NCBI GenBank assembly: GCA_037176885.1
Contig: JAWWNJ010000037.1
Span: 1,302,001-1,366,000 of the forward strand
From: Favolaschia claudopus
Lineage: Eukaryota; Basidiomycota; Agaricomycetes; Agaricales; Mycenaceae
Reading direction: 5' to 3'
DNA length: 64,000 nucleotides
The translations under genes and the position numbers were made by a program. This document shows, in pieces, positions 54,071 through 64,000 of the stretch. Every line of letters starts with the position of its first letter. Positions within the stretch are counted from its first letter, which is position 1. A model generated the notes under the pieces. It was not told where the DNA came from. It did not search any database and worked only from the letters and a program-made list of their open reading frames with translations.

Positions 54071-54798
54071 CAGTTCGAGGAAAAGAGGCGGGAAGAAGAG
54101 AAGAGAGGCCGACGGTATCCACGTCTGTCAATTGGTGGGAGGTTCTATTTCGTAAGCATGTCAACAGATTTGATGTGACATAAATGCGGTTGAATTCTGA
54201 CATTATTTCTGAACACCACACGCCGCCCGCCTGTTTGCTGTCGAGGATTCAGATCGATGGTGAGGTCAGGGTTGGACAGAGGTGTAAACGATTTTTCAGG
54301 GTTTTCGGTGATTGTCATCCTCGCACCGTCCACTCGCGGAAACCTCCCGAGAATTTATTCGTTGGGGAGCGGGTGCAGCCATTGACATGGTTGACCCTGC
54401 TGACACTCGCACATTCAAGACAGAAGATAGTTCAAGTTTTTTCAAGGTTTTCGCTTGCTCAAATACTTACAGGAATGCTGCCATGGATCAGACACATGCA
54501 GGTGCCTTGATCGTGATTTTGATTCAGCCACTGATCAGCTTCGAATGAATCGAAGCTTCGGCGAACAACGGTCAGGTTTTTTCACTTGCGTAGAATCCTG
54601 TTCAATGAACACCTCAGCATTGAATTTTCAACACGACGAACCATCTAATCGCTGTAATATATGGGGAACCGAACCCACAATATTCAACGAGAGGCAACGA
54701 GGAGTGCGAACTAACCTTTTCTGTTCAAATTTGGTTCAAGTCTATCTTGACCCACGTTGATCCTCGTCTGATCCTTTGTTCGATACCAACATGTCCGC
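54071..54798. other. intergenic, nothing identified
   Basis: The 5' flank of the DUF6534-like gene up to the inverted-repeat element. Short frames only; no gene or repeat identified. Confidence 0.5.
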
Positions 54799-55966
54799 TA
54801 GGGATGGACACCGTAACCGTAAAATACGGCGTACGGCACCGTACAATACGGAACCCGTAGCCGTCCCGTACAGGGTCTCGAAGCCCGTCCTTACGGTACG
54901 GGGAGGCGCCGTCACTGCTGCCGTATGAAGCCGTATCTGTACGGCCGTATACGGCACTATACGGCCCATACCCACATCACTCCCGCGGGAGCCGATTATC
55001 AGGCTTCGGCTCAAGAGGATGCATCAGCACACTCTGTTGGGTTAGTCTCTCGTAGACAGACGCTCTATATGTATCAGCTCGGTGCCCTCGCTATATAGAG
55101 TCTGTTAGTTACCGCGCCCCTCGGACCGCGTCAGAATCTTATTAGCTAATCTTATATAAGCCGGGAATCGCCGGTTTCTGTTTTCCCCCTTGCATTGTCG
55201 TGTTTTGATGCTATTTCTACGTCTAAGGTACTCCAAGCTCGAGTCCCACCCTTTTTGCGCTCTTTCTCAAATTTTCTGAGGCATTTTGGGCTCAAGTTGA
55301 ATGCATTTTAGAGCTCGGCCGAGACGCCCGATAACCACGTGATGCAAACGCGCTACCTTTTCCTGCAGCACGTCGTCCTGTTATCAAAGATCTGAGGAGA
55401 CAGAAAGGTAGGTTCAGGTATTGTAATGAGCATTTTCTGTAAAAATGAAGAAAGAACACGATTTTTGAGGGAGATATACGCGACGTGAAATCTGCTTATA
55501 TAATATTAGCTAATAACATTCTGACGCGGTTGGAGGGGCGCGGTAACCATAAGACTACTGTTGGGTATCCATCTTGTATTCACCCCATCAGGTCTCGACC
55601 CGTCGGCTGAATACCGCTGTGCCGGATGGTCTGCGGCAGTCTCCGGCTCAGTCCTTTCACCAACTCATCGTATGCAAACACACTCAGGGTCCATGAAATA
55701 GCCCGAAACTGTTCAAGCATCAACAGTTTACCCTCAACTAGCTCCGCATAGTTGACCCGCAGTCAAAACTGACCCTCCATCAGCCAAATAAGTGGGTGAG
55801 AAATGGTACGGCCGTATGACCCCGTAAACACGCCGTAAAACATGCCGTACCGTCCCGTATAGGCCCTCAAATTGACCTATACGGTTACGGTTACGTCCGG
55901 GGTAACCGCCGTAAAGCGCCGTAAAGTGTACGGGCCGTACCGTATACGGTACGGTGTCCATCCCTA
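54799..55966. mobile_element. 1.17-kb inverted-repeat element with TACGG subterminal repeats and a 10-bp target duplication
   Basis: Ends are TAGGGATGGACACCGTA and its perfect complement. ACATGTCCGC is duplicated immediately outside (54789-54798 and 55967-55976). The outer ~200 bp at each end hold dozens of TACGG/CCGTA pentamers in both orientations, resembling subterminal transposase-binding arrays of hAT, Mutator or CACTA elements. A 10-bp duplication fits Mutator-like elements best, while the TAGGGATG end recalls hAT, which makes 8-bp duplications. No transposase ORF, so non-autonomous. A second inverted pair lies inside (separate entry). Confidence 0.8.
55108..55547. repeat. inner inverted repeat, possibly a second nested element
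   Basis: Two 51-bp arms (55108-55158 and 55497-55547) are inverted copies with about five mismatches; each contains GTTACCGCGCCCCTC and GCGTCAGAAT...TTATTAGCTAA. They are separated by 338 bp without TACGG repeats, so the inner piece differs in character from the outer element. I see no clean target duplication. Confidence 0.6.
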
Positions 55967-55976
55967 ACATGTCCGC

Positions 55977-57311
55977 TCTAATCCCTCTTTACAGGGTCGC
56001 AAAATTTCAATATGTTTTGGGCTGCCACGCGGTGGCGGAATGAGGTAACTACGGCACTTGCAACGCTGGGAACGAAACGAGCTGAACCCCGCCTTACCCT
56101 CTGGCCATAGAATACAAACCCCGCCATCCCCCGCCGTGCTCAGTGCGAGAAAAAAATCTGCGGTAGACCGAGAGCGAGGAATACTTACTTGGTAATCAAT
56201 GCCACTCCATGAGAGGTAACTGTTTTACAAATTTTCCTACGCAATTGCATATGCTCATGTGTGAGTCAGTGACGGGGAGGATAAGCACAACATTCACTGC
56301 ATGGTAATTCACTGTATTCCTACTAGATATACATTACCCGCGAATTGACTCGGAATTTCGTGCCAGTGGCTCATCTGTGAAGGAAGAATTCTCGGCCTCG
56401 AGTTGATCTCGAGAAGATAGGTCTACTAGTGCTCTATTGGGGTACGAAACGAAACGTTCCTAAGATGCCAACCCTTGGTATGAAAATTCCTATACCAGGA
56501 GCACGGCCTCGTTGACTCGGATGGATTTATGATGTATGTTCGTGCTAAGGACGGACTACAAGCCTGTCTGCGATGATCTTCCGAGATGCAACTACATACT
56601 AGTAAAATAGTATCTGTTCGACTATAATAGTACTTCATGATGATTGGTAGACATTGTGCCTGGTTTCCAGAACCGCCTCTAAGATGCATGGGGTGACTTG
56701 GTGGGAGTGAGCGAATTATGCTCAGACCCCGAGATGAATAGAAAGACCTTGAATTCGCCGAGATTCAACAGCTTGCATAACTTTGATAAGGCATATGCAT
56801 TATTCAACATCTATATACTCACAAGAAAGACACGAAACTGACCGTTTGTGTCTTGGTTGAAGCAAATCTCCGTTTTGTCGGGTAACTAATGCGGTAGTGA
56901 AAAGAACGCGAATAATATTCAATGATGCAAATTTCGGCAAAGGATTGAACCCATCTGAGCGGCGACTCACAGCAAAAGGTGGGTTTCCCGTTGAGGAAGA
57001 GTGAAGAGATCGATTCATGCGGAATGGAAGACTTCGAAGCACGCGATAAATTGCAATCCAGCTTCTCAACCGTCCTTCAAACTCAAAGCTTTACCTGATT
57101 CTCTAATCGTGGAGAATCTAAGCTCCGAGTTCATCCGAGACTAAAATACGAACAATAAACTTTCACTGTATATAACCGTCCCCATATGCAGACCGTCTGG
57201 CCAGAGAGCCCTCATCCTCGCACATACCCAGTGAGTCTCGTTTCTCCCTCCCAGCACCAGTCGACTCACATCGTCGACAACCCCCAAGTCAATCCAACCA
57301 ATTGTTTGACG
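55977..57311. other. intergenic, nothing identified
   Basis: Mostly AT-rich sequence with short frames (for example minus 57069-56800) that lack family features. The last part is the 5' flank of the small gene at 57312. Confidence 0.5.
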
Positions 57312-57615
57312 ATGCCCACGAAAAAGCACCAAATGTCGTCGAGCGATGCGTCGCGCATCCAATCTAACGAGGTGCGTCCCTAGTTCACTGTCGTCTACCA
57401 TCTTTTCAACGCCCTTCGCTCAATCCGATATCTTGTAGGCTCGCACCAGCGGCGGCGGGGTTGCCTCCGGCGGGTTCGCTTCCCGCGCGCAGTCGGCCGG
57501 CGCCAAGAACGCCAACGCCGCGACCGGCGGAGCAAGTAAGACTGCAAGCAGTGGTACCGCGGGGGGTGCGGTAAAGTCTGGCGCTGGTGCTGCTAAGGGT
57601 GGGAAGGGGAAGTGA
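57312..57615 (+). CDS. seed-maturation-protein (SMP)-like small protein, 78 aa
   Basis: Exon 1 (57312-57371) encodes MPTKKHQMSSSDASRIQSNE; a 67-bp intron (57372-57438, GTGCGT...TTGTAG) joins in phase to exon 2 (57439-57615), encoding ARTSGGGVASGGFASRAQSA, then NAN and a Gly/Ala/Lys/Ser-rich tail. The MSSSDASRIQS...GGFASRAQSAGAKNANA pattern matches short fungal proteins with the SMP domain (Pfam PF04927, first defined in plant late-embryogenesis proteins). Length is typical. Such proteins are hydrophilic and probably disordered; a stress or desiccation role is assumed by analogy. An ATG upstream (57186) is in frame through weakly protein-like sequence; I prefer 57312 because the domain starts there. 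Confidence 0.8.
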
Positions 57616-60600
57616 GCTTCGGTGATGACACTGATGAGTTCCAGTTCAAGTTTAAATGCGCAGCACGGCTTGGGTAAATTAATGGAGCTCTTCATCGTAC
57701 AATAGCTATTTGTGTGTCTATACCATTTTCTTTGCCAGATAGTTGTTCCTTTGACCGTGAAGCCTGTCAAAACGCGATGCAGCGACGCGAAGATCGAGAC
57801 CACGTGATCGTGTCGTAACTTGGCCGCAGCTTGCCGCGGCGCGCTAAGGAACGGAAACCCAACACGTGTGACGTGGCACGGCGGCAGTGATCCATCTTGC
57901 TCCCAACCTTCATGTCTTTTGGTTTCGAAGAATCCTGTCCGCGCAACTTTTCGGATACACAAGCCAGTGCTCGTCGCTCGCGTCGCGCATTGGCTCTCGC
58001 GGCGCTCACTCTCCTCGCGCGATATCGGACATCTGACTTCCGTCAATAGATACCTTTCCGTCTTGGTGTACCGTGTGACCCCTGAGCGACTTCGGAACTA
58101 TTCCACTGGTGGACCTGAATCAACGATTCTAGCTCTCATTTGGCGCATACCAGTTGTGTTTCTCAATACTCATCGCTCTCATTTGAAGCTCGCGGCTCGC
58201 AGCATCTATCAGCTTGAAGCTTGGCTTCCTGGACCCTGACAGTTTCCTACCAGTCATCTTTGCCTATCACCATGCTCTTTCCCGCAATATGACCACTATC
58301 CGACGAAAATCAACATATGGCAAGCGAGATCGGCTCTTCTCGATCTGCGCATCTGCATACGACATCGCCAAATCAAATGAAGAAAGAGTTCCACTTTCCC
58401 TCCGGTACCAGGGTTAACACAAGGCAAAACAGCGAAAGCTCCACAAGGTTACTGGCGGTATAGTGCTCTGCTTGAATAGTATATCTGTTGACGGGAAGCC
58501 GATGCAGCAACGACCGCCCCTTGTGTGAAATTTCTTCCCTGTACCAAGACAGCGCGGACGGCCGCCAAGTTACGATGATTCCCGGTGAGCAACCCTAACG
58601 AGCCTCTGAGCGAGTACTAGCAGTTAATGTATTTGCAGCTCAAACATACCTAACATAGCACGTCGAAAGCGCATCACCCGTCTTGCATGATGATTGCTGA
58701 AACGACAGGTAGTATCATTACAATCTGCTAACTGAAGATTCGATACGAGTGAGCTTCGAGCAACGCCCGAGCATTGGTGAGGACTCTGTCTTACCTTTCT
58801 CCAGCGCTCACCAGGACGCCAGGCCCGGCAGATTTTGCAGTAGTCTCGTTCCACGACATAGCGGCACATCGACATAGCGGCACATCTTCACCGAAGATGT
58901 TTTCAAAGCAGGTAGCCGATGAGACGACGTTGGCAGAAGTTCAAGTCGCGACTATTGGCAAACCATTCACTCCAAGGTCTGTATCTGTTATGTAGACTCC
59001 CTATGGGCTGTACATCTCGAATGCAACTGGACTGGTGCTTGATGGTCTAATCCCCATCAGGTAATTTCCCTGAGTTGACATGCCATTAATATCGCTGGCA
59101 ACTTCTTTCTTCCCCACGGAGCGTCTTGTTTGTGCACCGGACGGGAGTATCATGCCCACGGCGTAATGGTCGTAATCAATTAACCATAGCGGCCGTCTCA
59201 TAACCGGATTTGATTTCTTAAGTTTGTCGAGATTAGACGAGATTTTTCACCGAGTAGGTCTTCGCACACATGGAGCAACGACGATGAGCTGATTAAACCC
59301 TGTGTCAGATTGAGCCAACTTCATTCATATCCGGTTCACAAAGTCCTGGGATCTATGTCCTGCAATCTTTAGATCACCTCCCAGACAATCATAGGCGCCA
59401 ATAGCGAAATCTGGCAACATACTCCGTGATTCCATTCTTGCAATCTGGTCTCCACCTCGACTACTTCGGGCTCGGATTCTGGGCTTGCCCTTGTCCCCAG
59501 GACCGACCACAAACGGGATGGTGCAAGCCGGGCTTCAATATTCGGGCATTGTCTAGCCAAGATCCGGGACCAGAGTGTACTTAATTGCGCACTAAGAAAT
59601 GGCTAGGCCACGGGGATGCGTTGACGAGTATGTTTAGGTTTCTCCGTGTCCCACTTCAGCGCGGTCAATACAGAGCTTCGTTGAAGTATTGCCTTGGGAT
59701 GTTCATCGGTCTTCTGCGTCCTTACGACGGCCACAAGGACAGGGAAACTTCCACACCAATTGTCTTCTCAATTTGCAGCCGGGTCTCAGCATGGCATGCG
59801 CTTGCGAGCCTATATTGATACCGCTCAATACCTTCGCTGCATCTATTCGTCACCGAAACGCTTGTCGGCGACTCGGTGTTTAGGTTTCAGCGTCAAGTAA
59901 TTGCAGAAAAAAATTCGAAACTCGATTTCGAACCCTCTTCTCTGTGAGCTGAGCATATCACTGAATTCTCGCCATATCCTGCAGGTTCCTCGGCACACAA
60001 TCTTGTTTCCTCAAGTACTATCCTGCCAGATAGGTCTGGATTTGCACAATGACTCTGGATTTTCGATTTATCTCTTCTCCCTTTTCAATTTGGACCTCCG
60101 GACTTTTCGGAGTCTGTTGATATGCCTTTGGGCTACAGATCCTACAAGTTTCGAAGTGATACGGCCACAGGAAGGTAGTAAGAAAAACGGGCTTTCATCA
60201 AGGGATTTTGATGGATTGACAGCACAGATCAAAAACCTCGAGAAAACGGCGAATGTTTCCTGACATTGGACTTGCATGAAATCGTGAGATTTGTAGCTCT
60301 ACTTGTAGGGAATTGGTACCAGAATAAATGCCGAAAGGTCCGGGGATTCAAAGTGCAAAGGGAGAAGAGAAAAATCGAAAATCCAGACCCATTGTGAAAA
60401 TCCAGACCTATTTGGCACGATAGGATCGGAGTTGAGTGAGAGTTGAACCATATGTTTCATCGTTGGACGGCAATCAGGGTCCGGATCAAATATGGCGCGG
60501 AAACTTCCCATGAGTCACGCAGTTTTTCCTCCTTTGTCTTCTCCTCGCTCATCCGAGCGAGCGACTGTGACTCTGCTTGTCGGTTTTCGCTCGCAAACCA

Positions 60601-62248
60601 GCGCGTATGCTTCGGCCTTTCGCCCACATTCGAGAGTCCGACGAGTCATTCAAGATTCTTGGCTGGGGGTATTCATTTGGTCTTCATTACTTTTGTGGCT
60701 CTCGCAGGGCTTCTCGACGCAGCCAAGGCCGAAAGATGCTCTCCTGTATATGTTGCTGAATCAGATCTCGTTCTAAATTCAGACGCCTTAAAACTTATTA
60801 GTTGCTCGCGACTTGAATACTTACGAAGTGCGGAACCACGGTGGGGGTTTTCAACTTGCCAATAACACTCGAAGCTGCGCGCGATATCGACCGTGTCGAA
60901 GTCATTCCCCGGTCTCTGTAATTTCTCACTGCAACTCACTCTACCCTTGTTTGGTCCTAGTATCTGAATTGGCTCGTACAAGTGCGTTCGCTGAATTTTC
61001 TATCGAAATGTCTTAATTAATCGATGATAGCCCAGGGTGGCGAGTTTACAAGTAATGCTCGACTGGAGAGCACCATACCATACGTACTGGTGATTCTCCA
61101 ATTATATGTCTATCGAAACAACGTGCTAAATATGGAACTCGATTTTTTCTGCTTTCCACTGTAGCGCCTCAACAGCTAGATTCGAAATCAAGTTATCTAT
61201 TGCTGCTTGACAGACCGCTTGCTTGTAGCGTTTGTTCTGATTGTTGATACAGCTTATGCTGATACCGTTCCTCAGCGTCTAATTGGGCGTTAATTCGAGA
61301 TGCGTAAGGTTCACACCTACGCTGTCGACACTCTGCCGACAGGGGAATCCTTCCCGTCGCCCGCTCCCTGTCGTTCGTTTGGAAGAAATGCGTTCAAAAT
61401 ACGTTTAGAGACTGGTCTCGCGTGGTATTCCTTCGATGGCGAGATCATTTGCCGCGGTGTAAGCGCTTTACAGAACCAATCCCTTGTCATATTGCTTTGG
61501 TCAGTTGCTTGACAGCAGTCTCGCATAGCTGTATCCTAACCAACTTCGGTGGTGATGTAGGTCCAATTTTGCGCACCTATCGTCCTCAACCTGGTTGATA
61601 CCTGTTTCAGGCGGACAGCTGGCGCTAAAGCGCCATTTATCAACCCTTCCTGCTTGCATCGCCTCTTCCTCCCTTCCCCACTCTCCGACTGACACTCTCA
61701 CCAATATCCATCGTTCGCGGGCAGCTCAACCAAATATTAATCTTTGGCCTCATGGCGTGCCTCAGATTATTCCCCGCTATCACGCCTGTTTTCCCCTCCA
61801 ATATTGTCGGCTGCGGCGTTCGTGGCAAGAACTGCATCTGTCACGTGCTCGTCTACCCGTCGTCTGATTCCGTCTCTGGAGCGTGGAAGTCGTCCGTTGG
61901 TCTAAGACTACTCCTACGACATTGAGAGTTTCAATCTCCTACCATCTTCGCTTCAGCCTGAAGGTGGTCTAAGGTGAGCAACCACTCCAGTTCATGCACA
62001 ATTGTCAGCGGCCTTACTTTGAACACGAGATGTGGCTTTGACGAAGTGCCGTTTTCTCCGAGACGCAAGACCAACGCTTTGATCACGGTGTATATCTACA
62101 CTCGTCTCGTCTTTCAGACGTCTTTGCAACCTTGCTCCCTCCCCCCATCGTCCTCGCACCTTCGCCATAGTGAGCGTTAGCATAAGATCGGTTTTCTCCT
62201 GTTTCTAACACTGAAATCAACAGCAGTCCTTTCTACCTGTCTTTCACG
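57616..62248. other. 4.6-kb stretch without an assignable gene
   Basis: Both strands were read for families, splice-consistent exons, LTRs and inverted repeats. Several frames of 60-208 codons exist (for example minus 58046-57420, plus 57820-58239, plus 60443-60865) but none has conserved motifs. CACGTG palindromes occur near 57801 and 57862, possible bHLH sites. The right part may be a long 5' leader or regulatory region of the GATA gene. A non-coding RNA cannot be excluded. Confidence 0.5.
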
Positions 62249-63253
62249 ATGCCATCTATCGATCGGAGCGAGATTTACGAGGCGGGCGAGGCGCAAAATG
62301 GTCAGCCGCCCGCGATGCCCTCGCGATCTCTCTGATCTTGTGTTACAGAAGAGAACATGAATGTATTTGCTGCTACCGCTACCGAATTCGGTTTAGATGA
62401 CGCCAGCTTCATGGGCGGCAATGGTGCTCGCTGGACTCCGACTGAGCCGGATGCGATGTACTCGCGTTTCATTATTGACACCCCACCTCCCGGCGGCTTA
62501 CTTCCCATGGCTTCTGATTCCCTTCGTACACCAAGCGATGTCGCATCAGCACTCGCTCCGGCGCACTCATCCATCCCTTCTCAGTGGAATGCGGTTGAGC
62601 AACAGCCGCTTGGATCGCACCTCATCGCAGCAGAACACGGATCGTCTGTCAATGACGTCCTCATTCTATATCCTCACCAACCTCCCGTGGAGGCTAGATA
62701 CGACCTATTGTGCCAATCCGTCATGGCTTTCCTTGCATTGGGACGCATGGACCCTGAGACCTTTGTCCATGCCTTCACCAATTACTACCCGGCGGTTGAT
62801 GAGCGTGCGTTGATGCTCAATCTTCCGATACAGCCGCCCGCTCCGCTGCAGGAGAGGTACCTTGGCGCCACCTTCCATCCCTCCATGACAAATAATGCCA
62901 TGGGTATGGACCTCGCGTCGTCCGTCTTCCACTGTAGACCACAGCACGATGCTCTGATCAGGAGCGTTGCAACCGGTATCGTTGACATCCACGAGTCCAT
63001 CCCCGCTACAGAGGATAATATGGTTGCTGGGCCCTCGAAGATTCTTCACGGTGCCGGGACTCATAACGTCCACATCCCTGAGACTATGCATGGCCCATCC
63101 TCCGAAGTTCGTCGGTGCTGTGTTTGTAGCAGGACCGACACGTCTCAATGGAGGCTCCACCCCATCACGAAGGCTTCTTTGTGTAACGGTTGTGGCCAGA
63201 AGGCATATAGACATGAGAAAGGTAAAGGGAAAGAGACGAAGAAATCTGAGTGA
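62249..63253 (+). CDS. GATA-type zinc-finger protein (318 aa)
   Basis: Exon 1 (62249-62300) encodes MPSIDRSEIYEAGEAQN; a 48-bp intron (62301-62348) joins in phase to exon 2 (62349-63253). The C-terminus carries one GATA finger, C-X2-C-X18-C-X2-C (RCCVCSRTDTSQWRLHPITK then LCNGCGQKAYRHEK), at about residues 274-299, followed by a Lys-rich tail (EKGKGKETKKSE) that could be a nuclear signal. The remaining 250 residues are low in known motifs. Fungal GATA factors bind (A/T)GATA(A/G) and control nitrogen use, light response, iron or development; which applies is not visible. In place of the usual ...TPLWRRGP, this finger reads TSQWRLHP, as in some basidiomycete variants. Confidence 0.9.
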
Positions 63254-64000
63254 AGTAATGTTTACTTCGGGCATACGTACTTGCTTTAGCTCGATATCGT
63301 ATCGACCTGAGTGTAAAACAAAGCGACTCGTTCATGTACTTATAGTTAGTTGTGCACACCCTCCAGTTTTACCGTTTTCTGTCTAATTTATACTCTCCCT
63401 GGGTAAGAAAAATCTGGCCCCACCGACGGGTCCTGCCGCTTGCCGATCTTGCCGTCAATCCGATTATTCGAACAGTTCGGAATCGTTGATTACTTATAGT
63501 ATCTACAGCAGATATTTAGCTGGTTGGATCAGAGTCTCACATAAATTACATCATAAATTGCAAATAACGGCTGAATTTTGCGCATACGGATGATAACTTT
63601 CAGATTTTGTCGAAATCGAGTTGATTTCAACGTTGATTGCATCATTGACGGATTGTGTCATTGCTGATTGTCACGTGAGCAACTCCTGAACCGAGCCACG
63701 TCGCGGCCAACCGCTTGCGCCGTCTGACACACCGCGGGAGCGCGCAAAAAAAGCTCCCCACAGTTAGATTTTAATTTTAGATATTGAGGTACAAAAAAAG
63801 TTCCCAATATAGTACTTTGATATCAAAGATAAAAGGCTCCCTGAAAGTTCCCCCGATTAGTCCGAAACTTAGGTGCAAAACAGGCTTGATCATTTTTGAG
63901 ATATAAAGGCGCGACTTAAGCGGCCCATTTCCGCGCAACTTACACCGGGTATCAGGGCACCTGATTTTCCCTTCTTTTTCACAGATAATAAAGAGCTGTT
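63254..64000. other. 3' flank of GATA gene and right edge, nothing identified
   Basis: AT-rich sequence with no frame I can support. No inverted repeat, tRNA-like fold or LTR end seen before the window ends. Confidence 0.5.

Noticed and set aside
57420..58046. 208-codon minus-strand ORF overlapping the SMP-like gene
   Set aside because: Antisense to the Gly/Ala-rich SMP exon, which yields long open antisense frames; no independent evidence.
1..64000. CRISPR arrays, rRNA or tRNA genes
   Set aside because: No regularly spaced repeats; no clear tRNA T-loop/acceptor pairings or rRNA segments were recognised by eye, though a covariance-model scan would be needed to be certain about tRNAs.

Overview
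The window looks like Agaricomycete (mushroom-type basidiomycete) DNA. Host genes carry many short GT-AG introns of about 45-110 bp. The recognisable families are typical of that group: GMC oxidoreductases, F-box/LRR proteins, an STE3-type pheromone receptor with a long cytoplasmic tail, an NLR-like STAND protein, a multi-pass membrane protein of the DUF6534 type, and a GATA factor. Exon models below were assembled by hand from reading-frame continuity and splice signals. No RNA evidence was available.

Layout. 1-3.0 kb: minus-strand alcohol-oxidase-like GMC gene. 4.2-4.75 kb: small secreted cysteine-rich protein. 5.4-6.7 kb: minus-strand F-box protein. 7.1-9.25 kb: minus-strand STE3-like receptor (six exons). 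10.3-11.96 kb: plus-strand F-box/LRR gene with an 11-bp duplication that splits its frame. 12.0-31.97 kb: a very large LTR retrotransposon with two 1797-bp LTRs that look identical. Its three sense ORFs (gag, protease, RT-RNaseH-integrase) are followed by about 5.5 kb holding at least three intron-containing ORFs on the OPPOSITE strand. Its 3' LTR is split by a 3.25-kb terminal-inverted-repeat DNA transposon. 33.6-46.9 kb: an NLR-like gene interrupted by a second, 9.9-kb LTR retrotransposon (308-bp LTRs, GGGGG target duplication, gag-pol on the minus strand). 47.2-49.95 kb: a secreted GMC oxidoreductase with a Tc1/mariner-like MITE just upstream. 52.1-54.0 kb: DUF6534-like membrane protein. 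54.8-55.97 kb: a non-autonomous inverted-repeat element packed with TACGG motifs and carrying a 10-bp target duplication. 57.3-57.6 kb: a 78-aa seed-maturation-protein-like gene. 62.2-63.25 kb: a GATA-type zinc-finger gene. 57.6-62.2 kb has nothing I can assign.

The most unusual object is the 12-32 kb retrotransposon. The palindrome CCGCGG occurs 41 times between 12.33 and 26.81 kb and 7 more times in the 3' LTR, about once per 350 bp. It is found in the LTR, the sense ORFs, the antisense exons and the intergenic parts, against roughly one per 3 kb elsewhere in the window. The antisense block encodes a CCHC zinc knuckle and a six-cysteine cluster resembling a fungal Zn(II)2Cys6 domain. Fungal zinc-cluster proteins classically read CGG half-sites, so I propose, as inference only, that the element encodes a protein acting on its own dispersed CCGCGG sites, in the manner of the VANC/VANDAL anti-silencing system of plants. 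The pol ORF begins at a TAATG stop/start overlap, which suggests coupled reinitiation.

Transposons dominate the accessory biology here: they have destroyed one NLR gene, sit close to several others, and have inserted into each other.
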